Source: CAZAPG01 sp964486935
GTDB taxonomy: Bacteria; Chloroflexota; Anaerolineae; 4572-78; J111
Direction of reading: 5' to 3'
Assembly: GCA_964486935.1 (NCBI GenBank)
Contig: CAZAPG010000032.1
Coordinates: forward strand, 16,091 to 80,090
DNA length: 64,000 nt
In this document: piece after piece, positions 44,601-51,299 of the stretch
Numbering within the stretch: position 1 is the first letter of the stretch
Layout of the letters: each line of letters opens with the position of its first letter
Made by a program: the position numbers and the translations under genes
The notes under the pieces: model-generated
The model's input: the letters and a program-made list of their open reading frames with translations, nothing else
Told to the model about the DNA's origin: nothing
Database searches by the model: none

Positions 44601-45647
44601 ACCAACCTGGGCGATGTTTACCGCCTGTCGCGCCGTTTTGATGAGGCCATCGAGGCTTACGAGCAGGCCATCCGGCTGGACGCTCGCTACGCCTGGCCCT
44701 ATCATCATTTGGGCGCGGTGTACGAGGAGCGCGGCGATTACGAGTCGGCCACCGAATATTACCGCCAGGCCATTGACCGCCACCAGAATAACGAGCAAAA
44801 AGCCGTACTTTGGGATAACACCGGCGGTATCTACCGGCTGATGGGCCAGAGCGAACAGGCCATTGAAGCTTATCGCCGCTCTACCGCCCTGGACCCCAAT
44901 TACGCCTCGCCCTGGTACAGCCTGGGCAATATTTACGCCGCCCTGGAGCAAGACGACGAGGCCATCAACGCCTACCGGCAGGCCATTGCCATTAACCCCG
45001 CCGACCCCTGGCCTTACCACAACCTGGCCCTGGTTTACGAAAAAATGGAAAATTACGACCAGGCCATTGCCCTGTACCGGCAGGCCATCGAGCGCCACGC
45101 AACCGATTACAACCGGGCCGTTTCCTGGGACAGCCTGGGCAACGTTTACAGCGATGCCGGGCGATACGAAGAAGCGGTGCAGGCGTTTCAGGAAGCCATT
45201 CGGCTAAACCCCAAATATGCCCTGCCCTGGAACAGCCTGGGCGATGTGTATAACGCGCTGGGCAACCGCCAGCAGGCCATTGCCGCCTACCAGCAGGCCA
45301 TTGCTCTGGACCCCGGCTATGCCTGGCCCTATAACAATTTGGGCATGGTCTACCAGACCATTGGCCAATACGAGCAGGCTATTGGCGCATACCGCCAGGT
45401 TATCGACAAGCATGCCAGCAACCACGACCGCGCCATCTCCTGGAATAATCTGGGCGACGTGTACCGCGAGCTTCAGCGCGAGGCCGAAGCGATTGAAGCC
45501 TACGAGCAGGCCATTCGGCTGGACCCCGATTACGCCTGGCCCTACAACAGCCTGGGCGCCATTTACGAGAAGCGCGGCGACCATGACCAGGCTTACGCCC
45601 TGTACCGGCAGGCTACGCATCGCCATCGCCAGCGCGCGCTGGTGTAA
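38676..45647 (+). CDS. Giant STAND-like NTPase with about 45 tetratricopeptide repeats
   Basis: 2323 residues, cytoplasmic. N-terminal P-loop NTPase module: FIGRVQEQRQFL, Walker A GIGGIGKS (67-74), Walker B-like RPLVIGLDNLEIIV (about 252-265), and a winged-helix-like region up to about 500, as in STAND signalling ATPases (AP-ATPase/NACHT type). From about 630 to the end there are some 45 TPRs in a higher-order pattern of three: one of about 38 residues ending QAIERHxxDxxRAxSW, one ending AIxLDPxYAxPW, one ending AIELEPDFAWPY. Period about 106 residues, repeated about 15 times. STAND proteins act as ligand-triggered switches, including in defence; target unknown. It stands alone, with its own promoter. 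Confidence 0.9.
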   Translation: MQTPSQAQQRTEFIGRVQEQRQFLMVLGGLLVHHQTWYQFAQARGPNFNPEQAPGDDSYANIFLPHGIGGIGKSWLTRRCLDLAAGIPNEPPILTLYDDVSLGAPVLEPLHLLDRLAEQLTAAGYESYLPAYHQAKADLPPLVERVTRYQFENREAWERMLKIAADFVARHRHEPEAGYRSFAEISLAYTHASGAEAAGKDAPTLAHAYDQLLEKMQQEGRLAVAEAALFRNPPATQAAHLIRAIKRIAAERPLVIGLDNLEIIVPLEPLIRDCLVLPTNHAPLIWILSGRYNLADERVVEISGEQHVFKGYRDLLGENPPVVWDMSIFGDADLRDYLQAEAERRRAPLIIDDQIIEAVKATSSGVPLVVEMVADALFTMERSEFLRDFALHDRGLLPGDRLDKITARFLRYCLTQPEDLERVQALALLRKDADEPAMAALWNLPAGRSVTDVLHGLRARYAFVRPEGLHDAVYEFVRRQLRTSAQDSAARERLSRRAVDHYRAGWQALHHSFDDPTLRVRDRAWQRVTRHLLNALLWFSPDEAVDFLLPRFIEGLGFDRAFSNGLLLQAEEFLSGSVSTFSRAYANLLHRMRMGLQDIDWTFDEPGEAVGAMVEILLDAPGLDSLHLSILHLWQGNWLAENGRYAEALAAYLQADTHRPADAVGLGRQLGKAFYELSSRFLWPESAAETVVSEPGLQAAGRAVQLDPDNGAAWFNLGVALDYLGREAEATPAYEKAIAIEPRPVYYNNLGDVYSALGRDDDALAAYRQALELDPAYAWPYHSLGQLHAGRGDYESALDYYQQAIDQHQRDKDRAISWDSFGDAHATLGNFEEAISAYRWAGILHPQFASPWFGLGNVYSRLERYPEAIDAYRRAITLDPDAAWARHNLGLAYLGQGDAAAAAPCFQQAIERHHTDEERALAWIGLGDAYSSAGRHNDAITAYRQALELDPQQAEAWHSLGNVYHARGDETAAIEAYRQAVTLTPEYAAAWNSLATLYGTLGRFDEAIEAYGRVIDLEPDFAWPYNNLGFIYARRGEHDQAIKLYRQAIERHRDDDSRAVSWSNLGDAQLALDNRDEAIYAYNEAITLSPNYAWPYHNLAVVYELRGQERQAIELYRQAIERHSREADRAKSWQRLADVYQRQERHGEAIDAYREVLLRDRENAIAWNSLGDSYLNLARYQEAGEAFRRAIELQPDFGQPYHNLGLIYTDYGNHESALDYYRQAVERHTDNRAQAISLNKLGDSHLALGNSEQAVQAYRRAMTLAPDFAWPYHSLAAIYESRSDYQSALTLYQQAIERHRQDKSRALSWNGLGNVYQALGRTTEAVNAYRQAGQLDPIYAAPWRSLGDVYRQQNKLTEAANAYQRAIDLEPTHPRPYHHLGLVYLAQRDYDSANRRLEQAIARYGDEQPQARADAWYQRGQAYRGLARYESALNAYRQAIDLNPNFADPWVSAGDVNATLERYDEAVEAYRRAVELEPAAAQPWNSLGDVYRVQEQYNQAAQAYRRAIELEPDFAWPYHNLGLINEIQQRYESAINYFEQAIKRQAQPKARALSWDGLGNIYQAQQRNEQAVSAYQKAIELDPDLASAYHGLGQVYHALEQYEPAILRYQQAIERYEDAFDQATVWKDLGDSLAQVGRWDEAIDALQQAMDLDDEYARPWHSLGNVYRLMGRLEDAGRAYERAIELEPDYAWAYHNLGLAQQQLGRLDRAGELYRQAVEHHEDNPGRAVSWNSLGNVHSLQRQYAEAVEAYRQAISLDPRYARPWNNLGDVYRAQGVEQGVAQAYQRAIELEPDFAWPYHNLGALSKNKGAYAPALTYYQQALERHLQPQDKSASWNGLGDVYRAQQQYDKAVDAYQNAIKLNPADGWPHHNLGYVYKIQEKYHQAITSYQQAIDLFDANENKAISWNNLGNVYSALRRYQDAINAYQQSIELNPDYALPWNSLGEVYRRQQRPDEAIRAFKQALKRDSGYVLAWTNLGDVYRLSRRFDEAIEAYEQAIRLDARYAWPYHHLGAVYEERGDYESATEYYRQAIDRHQNNEQKAVLWDNTGGIYRLMGQSEQAIEAYRRSTALDPNYASPWYSLGNIYAALEQDDEAINAYRQAIAINPADPWPYHNLALVYEKMENYDQAIALYRQAIERHATDYNRAVSWDSLGNVYSDAGRYEEAVQAFQEAIRLNPKYALPWNSLGDVYNALGNRQQAIAAYQQAIALDPGYAWPYNNLGMVYQTIGQYEQAIGAYRQVIDKHASNHDRAISWNNLGDVYRELQREAEAIEAYEQAIRLDPDYAWPYNSLGAIYEKRGDHDQAYALYRQATHRHRQRALV

Positions 45648-45690
45648 GCCAGCCGCAAACCCTGATACTTTTTTGCGCAGCCTTGACTCG

Positions 45691-45699
45691 TGCTATACT
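45691..45699 (+). promoter_or_regulatory. Extended -10 promoter for the FHA protein gene
   Basis: TGC followed by TATACT (45694-45699), about 148 bp ahead of the start. -35 region TTTTGC at 17 bp is weak. The palindrome at 45746-45778 would be in the leader. Confidence 0.45.
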
Positions 45700-45745
45700 A
45701 TCTCCGTTCTGGTCAACCGTGACCCCTCGTTTAAGAAGTCAATCC

Positions 45746-45778
45746 AAACCCTAAAGGTTTTGAAAACCTTTAGGGTTT
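45746..45778. repeat. Dispersed palindrome, copy 3
   Basis: AAACCCTAAAGG-centre-CCTTTAGGGTTT, perfect arms of about 15 bp around a GAAA-like centre. Same core (CCTAAAGG/CCTTTAGG) as copy 2. Also able to terminate readthrough from the giant TPR gene. Confidence 0.65.
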
Positions 45779-45846
45779 CTTCCCTCATTTTTCTGCGTAA
45801 TACCCCATTCCGGCAAGGGTAAAAAATTTGAGAAAGGACCTTGGAT

Positions 45847-47811
45847 ATGTCAGATGCTGCGCAGCAACCTGACCAGACCCATTGGCAATTAGTTATTTAT
45901 GATGAGTCAGGAAAAGCCGAAGTTGTGCCCGTTACCGCAACTTCTTTTACCATAGGCCGAGAGTTAGATAACAACGTTGCTTTAGATGATTTGGAGGTTT
46001 CTCGCCACCACGCCCGGCTAATTCAGCGCGGCGAGCAACTGCTGGTTGAAGACTTAAACAGCGCCAACGGCACTCTGGTTAACAACGCGCCCCTTACCGG
46101 GCCGCGTTCGCTCCGCAATGGCGACGTGCTAAGATTGGGTTCTTTCAAAATCAAGGTAGAGACTCCCGCGCTATCGACGCCCATCGCATCGGCCATTACC
46201 CGGCCTCATCCGGTCACTAAAGCTAAACCATCAAAATCAACCTGGCCCTGGATTATCGCCGGGATGCTGGCCGCGCTGATAATTATTGTTATTTTGGCCA
46301 TGCTGGCGGCGGGCTGGTTTGTAACGGTGCGGCGGCCCGCAGTGGCCATCCAGCCCACCCCGGAAGCGGTTGCGCCGGATGCGCCGGTCATCGAATTGAA
46401 CCAGGCCCCGCCCAATGGCAGCCAGATGCGTATTAATCAATCAATTACGGTGCAGGCCATTGCCTCGGACCCTACCGGGGTGGTGCGCGTGGAGTTGTGG
46501 GTGAACAACCGCAAGGTTGACCAGGTTTCAAGCTCGCTCTCGCAAAACGCGCCATCAATGGCGGCTGCCTTTCAGTGGACCCCCGGTTCGCCGGGCGATT
46601 ACGCGCTGGAGATTAGAGCCTACAACCGGCGCGGGCTGGTGGGCGCGCTGCCGGTAGCATCCATTACCGCCATTGGCGATACGCCCACGCCCACCGCCCA
46701 ACCCAGCCATACCCCTACCCCAACCATTACTCCGCTGCCCCCCACCGCTACCCCAACGCCCCTGCCCAGCCCTACCCCCGTACCGCCGACGGCTACGCCG
46801 GCCACCGCTTTGCTGCAAGTAATTGTGCCGGCGCTCAACGTACGCAGCGGGCCGGGCACGCAATACAATCGCCTTGGCCAGCTAGAGCAGGGCCAGCAGG
46901 CCGAGATTGTGGGGCAGGCCAGCAGCGCCCAGGGCCTGTGGTGGCAAATAAGGTTTAACCCGGCCCCGGATGGCCTGGGGTGGGTGTCGGCCAGCCCCGG
47001 TTTTGTAACGGTGCTGAACGCCGGCCCCGTGCCGCAGGTAACGCCGCCGCCGCTGCCGCCCACGGCCACGCCCGCGCCTACTACCCCGCCGGCAGCCACG
47101 GCCACCGCCACGCCTGCGCCCACCATTATTAGCGCGCCGCCGGGCAAAACGCTGTTGTTTATCAGCAACCGCAGCACGCTCAACCAGCCGGCCCGGTTGA
47201 CCCTCTCCGGCGGCAAATCGGTTGGCGGCGGCCAGGAGTTTGACCCCCCACCCAACGGTGAAATTGAAGTGGTGCTTGAGCCGGATTTTTACCGCGCCTT
47301 GTGGAGTTCGCCGGCGCGGAATGGCTTTACCCGTGGCGCAAATTTTACCGCCGTTGCCGGCAAAGTAATGGTTATGTGGATTGTGCCCGAAGAGGGCCGC
47401 ACCGACACCGAAGTATACGACCAGTTGGTAGCAGGGGGACAGCCCGCGCCAACGCCCACCGCCACGCCCGTTCCGGCTCCGGCCGTTAATGGTTACGTTG
47501 CGCCGCCGGGCAAGGCTTTGCTGGTGGCGGCCAATCGCAGTACCCAAAACCTTTACGGCGTGGTAACAATATCGGGCGGCAGCTTTGGCGGGGGCCGGCA
47601 AATTACCCTGGATGCCAACACCGAAACCCCGCTGGAGTTGCTGCCGGGCAACTACCGGGCTATCTGGAATTCGCCGGCCAAAGGGGGATTTAACGCCGGG
47701 CGTGATTTTACGGTTTCGGCGGGCGAGGTCATTCTCTCCTGGATTATCCCCGAAGACAAGCAGGTATTTATGCAGTTTCCCGGCCAGCCGGCGTTTCAGG
47801 TAAACAATTAG
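45847..47811 (+). CDS. FHA - transmembrane - Ig-like - SH3b membrane protein
   Basis: 654 residues from ATG 45847 (GGA 8 bases ahead; TTG 45841 is an alternative). Cytoplasmic FHA domain (about 15-105) with phospho-Thr-binding signature FTIGRELDNNVALDDLEVSRHHARL and DLNSANGTLVNN. One membrane helix (about 137-160, IIAGMLAALIIIVILAMLAA). Outside: an Ig-like domain (about 180-275) resembling that of the 20738 lipoprotein, a Thr/Pro linker, an SH3b domain (VPALNVRSGPGTQYNRLGQL), and two tandem repeats of about 90 residues (PPGKTLLFISNRSTLN / PPGKALLVAANRSTQN). Suggests a link between Ser/Thr kinase signalling and the envelope. Confidence 0.85.
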   Translation: MSDAAQQPDQTHWQLVIYDESGKAEVVPVTATSFTIGRELDNNVALDDLEVSRHHARLIQRGEQLLVEDLNSANGTLVNNAPLTGPRSLRNGDVLRLGSFKIKVETPALSTPIASAITRPHPVTKAKPSKSTWPWIIAGMLAALIIIVILAMLAAGWFVTVRRPAVAIQPTPEAVAPDAPVIELNQAPPNGSQMRINQSITVQAIASDPTGVVRVELWVNNRKVDQVSSSLSQNAPSMAAAFQWTPGSPGDYALEIRAYNRRGLVGALPVASITAIGDTPTPTAQPSHTPTPTITPLPPTATPTPLPSPTPVPPTATPATALLQVIVPALNVRSGPGTQYNRLGQLEQGQQAEIVGQASSAQGLWWQIRFNPAPDGLGWVSASPGFVTVLNAGPVPQVTPPPLPPTATPAPTTPPAATATATPAPTIISAPPGKTLLFISNRSTLNQPARLTLSGGKSVGGGQEFDPPPNGEIEVVLEPDFYRALWSSPARNGFTRGANFTAVAGKVMVMWIVPEEGRTDTEVYDQLVAGGQPAPTPTATPVPAPAVNGYVAPPGKALLVAANRSTQNLYGVVTISGGSFGGGRQITLDANTETPLELLPGNYRAIWNSPAKGGFNAGRDFTVSAGEVILSWIIPEDKQVFMQFPGQPAFQVNN

Positions 47812-47815
47812 CCTA

Positions 47816-47845
47816 TTGCCAAACTGCCTGGGCGCGGGGTATAAT
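47816..47845 (+). promoter_or_regulatory. Strong sigma70-type promoter for the membrane kinase
   Basis: TTGCCA (47816-47821; 5 of 6) and perfect TATAAT (47840-47845) with an 18-bp spacer, 62 bp before the start at 47908 and just after the FHA gene stop. Confidence 0.65.
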
Positions 47846-47907
47846 TTTAGCTGTTAATATTGCCTCTTTTGTGGTAAAGTTCTTTAAAAAGATAGCGTAA
47901 CGGGCCT

Positions 47908-49665
47908 ATGAACACTCTAATTCTCAAGCGCGGATTGATTGGGGCGCTTTTTCTTGCGCCGGCAATGCTGTTGATTTTCTTCTGGTTGCGGCCTGGGGCC
48001 GATTTTATGGCCAGTTTGCCGCTGTTTCATTTTTACATTGTTACCTTTACCACCTTTTCGGCGGCGGTTATCTCTATTCTGTTGAGCGTGGCCCTGAGAG
48101 CGATTGCCCAGCCGCGCCATTTTTTGGCCGCCGTGGCCTTTGCCGTTATTGCCCTGATATTTTTTGCCCACGGCTCTTCTACCCCCGGCGCGCTGATTGA
48201 TTACGCGCATCCCGCCGTCCGCTGGTCGGCCTGGTTAACGCTGTTTGGCGGGGGCGCTATATTTGCCCTGGCCGCGCTCGATGGCCCGGCCGGCGCTCCG
48301 CCCTGGCTGCGCCCGCGCCAGGTGGCCTGGGTGGTGGCCGGGTTGGTTGCCCTTTACCTGATAACGATGTTTTCAAGGCCGGACTGGTATGAATTTATCG
48401 AAATCCAGACTGCGCCCTGGCATCGACAAATTATTTTTTTGCTCACGGTGGCCCTGTGGCTGTTTGCCTTTTACCGGCTGGGCCAAACCTGGCGAGTCAC
48501 CCGCAGCCTGGTTGATGGGGTGCTGGCTTTTGTGGCTCTGTGGCTGGCCTACGCCGCCGTAAGTATGCACCAATACCCGGTGTGGCAAATAAGCTGGTGG
48601 CTGTACCATTTTATTCTGCTGGTTGGCTTTTTGGTAACGGTCTTTATTTTGCTGGTAGAATATGAGCAGTTGCGCCAGTTTAGCCTGCTGTACTATTATC
48701 TGGCTACATCGCTCATTGTAACGGCCTTGCTGGCGCTGCTGGCCTCGTACTTTTTTGCCCAATTTACCGGCAATTTCTTGCTGACCCCCATAGCCCAGGC
48801 CGATGTGACCCAGGCCATTTTACAGGCCCGCGCCGCCGGGCTGCTGATTACCGGCCTCACCATGGGCCTTCTGTTTGTGGCCCTGCTGCTGGTGGTAGCC
48901 AGAGCCGACCGGATTATTACCGCCCGCGCCCAAGAGTTGACCACCGCTTACACCGAACTGCGCCGGGCCGAAGCGCTGCGCGATGACCTGACCAGCATGA
49001 TTGTGCATGACCTGCGCAACCCGCTGACCACGGTTTACGCCTCGTTAGGCTTGATTCGCTACCTCAAAGAAGAGGGTCAAACCGAAGCCTTTTTGCATCA
49101 CCTTGAGCAAGCCCGCATTGCCTCTGAGCGGATGACCGGGCTGATTGACGATATTTTGGCCGTGAGCAAATTTGAGGCCGGCCAGCTTGAGCCGAAATTG
49201 CAGCAGGTCTTGATAACCGAACTGCTTGTCAACCGGGTTAACGGCTTTGCCGCCCAGGCCAGCGATGAAAGCAAGCGGCTTGATATCAATTGCCCGCCTC
49301 ATTTATCGGCCTTGCTAGACCCGGAGATGATTGGCCGGGTGGTTGAAAATTTGGTTAGCAATGCCTTAAAATATACGCGCCGGGGCGGGCAAATTCAGGT
49401 TTCGGCCTGGGCCAACAACGGATATGTGCAGGTGCGGGTGCGCGATGATGGGCAGGGCGTGCCCGACATCTACAAACAGCAGATTTTTGAAAAATACCGC
49501 CAGATTCCCGACGACTCCGACCGGCCTCAACGCAAAGGCACCGGCCTGGGGCTGGCCTTTTGCGGGTTGGCGGTGCAGGCCCACGCCGGCCAAATTTGGG
49601 TTGAAGACGCCCCCGGCGGCGGCAGCGATTTTATCTTTCGGCTGCCCCAACAGCCCGGCGTTTAA
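47908..49665 (+). CDS. Membrane-bound sensor histidine kinase
   Basis: 585 residues. The N-terminal half (about 8-335) has nine or so hydrophobic helices and no known extracytoplasmic sensor, comparable to 7TM/MASE-type integral sensors. HisKA follows with SMIVHDLRNPLTTVYASLGL (His near 365) and HATPase_c with VENLVSNALKYTRRGG, VRDDGQGVPD and GTGLGLAFCGLAVQAHAGQI. Probably senses a membrane-associated signal or lipid-soluble ligand. No paired regulator next to it; the nearest receiver-only gene is at 37585-38388. Confidence 0.9.
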   Translation: MNTLILKRGLIGALFLAPAMLLIFFWLRPGADFMASLPLFHFYIVTFTTFSAAVISILLSVALRAIAQPRHFLAAVAFAVIALIFFAHGSSTPGALIDYAHPAVRWSAWLTLFGGGAIFALAALDGPAGAPPWLRPRQVAWVVAGLVALYLITMFSRPDWYEFIEIQTAPWHRQIIFLLTVALWLFAFYRLGQTWRVTRSLVDGVLAFVALWLAYAAVSMHQYPVWQISWWLYHFILLVGFLVTVFILLVEYEQLRQFSLLYYYLATSLIVTALLALLASYFFAQFTGNFLLTPIAQADVTQAILQARAAGLLITGLTMGLLFVALLLVVARADRIITARAQELTTAYTELRRAEALRDDLTSMIVHDLRNPLTTVYASLGLIRYLKEEGQTEAFLHHLEQARIASERMTGLIDDILAVSKFEAGQLEPKLQQVLITELLVNRVNGFAAQASDESKRLDINCPPHLSALLDPEMIGRVVENLVSNALKYTRRGGQIQVSAWANNGYVQVRVRDDGQGVPDIYKQQIFEKYRQIPDDSDRPQRKGTGLGLAFCGLAVQAHAGQIWVEDAPGGGSDFIFRLPQQPGV

Positions 49666-49691
49666 TTTGCCCGCTCTGGAAGTTGTCAACT

Positions 49692-49879
49692 GGATAACGA
49701 GCTATCTATTACCCACATCTTTCGCGCCGGCGTGATAGCTCAAGTACGCTGAAGCGCACTCGGCGCACCCCCGGGGAACCGTTTGAGTCGGCTTGAGCCG
49801 ACTTGAGTGATTAGCCTGCGAATTGATTCGCAGGCGAAGGCGGCGCAAGAGACTTGTGGGTAATAAATAGGATAACGAG
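49692..49879. mobile_element. MITE-like element with 10-bp flanking direct repeats
   Basis: GGATAACGAG occurs at 49692-49701 and again at 49870-49879, enclosing 168 bp without a gene. The inner ends are imperfect inverted repeats: left TATCTATTACCCACATCT, right (reverse complement) TATTTATTACCCACAAGTCT, continuing into GCGCC on both sides. The interior has two palindromes, AGTCGGCTTGAGCCGACT (about 49785-49805) and CCTGCGAATTGATTCGCAGG (about 49815-49837). The right copy of the direct repeat touches the ATG of the next gene, so insertion was at the translation start region. Confidence 0.65.
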
Positions 49880-50758
49880 ATGTTGAAATGGTTTGCCCCC
49901 CCAAACCAACTGATTAAAGAAGACACCCCCACCCGGCTCATTTTAACCCAACCCCACCTTTACAAATTTTGGGGCGTTATTGCGCTGGCGCTGGCCCTGA
50001 TTTCGGCCTGGGCCGCTTTTTCTATGGCGCTCAATCTGGTAGGCTGGGCGGTGGTTGCCTTTTACCTGGGGGCCGGCCTGTGGCTTATGAGCGGCGAGCG
50101 GCTGATAACCATTGACGCCGGCCGGCAGCTTGTTTACCAAACGGCGCGCCATTTTATGTTCCAACGCCGCCGCCGGGCAATCCCCTTTGCCCAAATTGAC
50201 TCGATTTACCTGGACTATGAGGAGCACGCTTACTTTAGCCCCTGGCAAATTGTTACGCCGCAGGAGCGGCTCCGGCGCAGATGGGTAATTTTTTTGGCGC
50301 TGGTCGATAAAAAAACCGTAACCCTGGCCCGCCAGTTTGGCGATTATCCGCTTGAGCGCGCCCCCAACCTGGATAAACAAACCGCCGCCTGGGAGGCGCT
50401 GGCCCAAAAAATTTGCGCCCTGACCGGCAAATTACTGGTGCGAACCCCCTCGGTGCCGGGCCGCGCCCCCCACACTTTTGTGGATGTCATCAACCAGATT
50501 GTCCAGCGCCGCCTGGCCAACCTGCCTGCCGCCGACCCGCTGCACGCCCGCTCGGTGCGGCTGCGCAGCCACCCCAGCGGCGCGGTAGAGTTTCTCATCG
50601 ACGGCCACAGCTACCGCCAGCTAAACGATATTGCCGACCCGGCCGCGCGCCTTTTTATTAGGGCCGCCATAGAAGAGTGGCAGCAATTGGTTGGCGACCC
50701 CATTGCCGATATGTTGTCAATGAAAATGCCAGCCCGCCTGGCTCAACTAAAGGAGTAA
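49880..50758 (+). CDS. Two-helix membrane protein of unknown function
   Basis: 292 residues. Two adjacent membrane helices (about 35-75, VIALALALISAWAAF and LVGWAVVAFYLGAGLWLM), followed by a soluble beta-rich segment (about 78-160; ERLITIDAGRQLVYQTARHF, IPFAQIDSIYLDYEE) that resembles bacterial PH-like domains, then an alpha/beta C-terminus. No catalytic motif seen. The ATG abuts the MITE-like direct repeat; GAG at 49877-49879 is too close to serve as ribosome site, so expression may have changed after the insertion. Nine-base distance to the next gene's TTG start suggests an operon. Confidence 0.65.
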   Translation: MLKWFAPPNQLIKEDTPTRLILTQPHLYKFWGVIALALALISAWAAFSMALNLVGWAVVAFYLGAGLWLMSGERLITIDAGRQLVYQTARHFMFQRRRRAIPFAQIDSIYLDYEEHAYFSPWQIVTPQERLRRRWVIFLALVDKKTVTLARQFGDYPLERAPNLDKQTAAWEALAQKICALTGKLLVRTPSVPGRAPHTFVDVINQIVQRRLANLPAADPLHARSVRLRSHPSGAVEFLIDGHSYRQLNDIADPAARLFIRAAIEEWQQLVGDPIADMLSMKMPARLAQLKE

Positions 50759-50763
50759 TTGCC

Positions 50764-51252
50764 TTGGCCCACTCCCACGCCCACGACCCCCTGCAACCCC
50801 ACGCGCACAACCCCAACCCGGCTCCGCCTTCGGTTGACCCTTCTTTTGCGTTTGTCTTTCCCGATGGCGCGGAAACGACCGTTACCGTGGCCCAACTGGA
50901 ACGGCTGCCGCTAACCAGCGTGCCAAACTGTTACATTGTTAGCACCGGCCACGGCGCCTCTGGCCCGTTCACTTTTGGCGGGGTCAGGCTGCTTGACCTG
51001 ATAAAAAGCCGGCTCTCGCCCCAAACCGGCTGGTCTCAGGTAGAGGTTATCAGCGCCGACGGCTTTGGCAACCGGGTTTTCAAGGCAGAGTTGCTCAACC
51101 CCAACCCCGCCGGGCCGGTTTTGCTGGCCTACCTGCTGGATGGCCAACAAATGACCCGCGAGCAGGGGCTGGTGCGGATGGTTGTGCCCGCCGAAAAAGA
51201 TGACGCGCTGCGCCAGGTAAAATGGGTGGGCCGGGTAGCAGTGCGCCCCTAA
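50764..51252 (+). CDS. Small protein with sulfite oxidase-type molybdopterin-binding domain
   Basis: 162 residues from TTG at 50764, chosen because AAGGAG lies 8 bases upstream and the alternative start is inside the preceding gene. A His-rich N-terminus (AHSHAHDPLQPHAHNPNP) could bind metal. The rest matches the Oxidored_molyb fold: LPLTSVPNCYIVSTGHGASG, FGGVRLLDLIKSRL, VEVISADGFGNRVF, LLAYLLDGQQMTREQG, LRMVVPAE. No Tat signal is seen, and the domain is the short stand-alone form, so it may bind something other than Mo cofactor. Co-transcribed with the gene before it. Confidence 0.72.
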   Translation: MAHSHAHDPLQPHAHNPNPAPPSVDPSFAFVFPDGAETTVTVAQLERLPLTSVPNCYIVSTGHGASGPFTFGGVRLLDLIKSRLSPQTGWSQVEVISADGFGNRVFKAELLNPNPAGPVLLAYLLDGQQMTREQGLVRMVVPAEKDDALRQVKWVGRVAVRP

Positions 51253-51299
51253 AACTTTTGGCAACGTGGATTTTGTTTTCAAGCTATGGGTTTCTAACA

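Noticed and set aside
38676..45647. Many long minus-strand and other-frame ORFs across the TPR gene (up to 353 codons)
   Set aside because: Shadow frames of a GC-rich repeat gene; their repeats mirror the TPR period and have no start signals.
38676..45647. Reading the direct repeats as CRISPR or satellite DNA
   Set aside because: Repeats are in-frame TPR codons with a period near 318 bp and no spacers.
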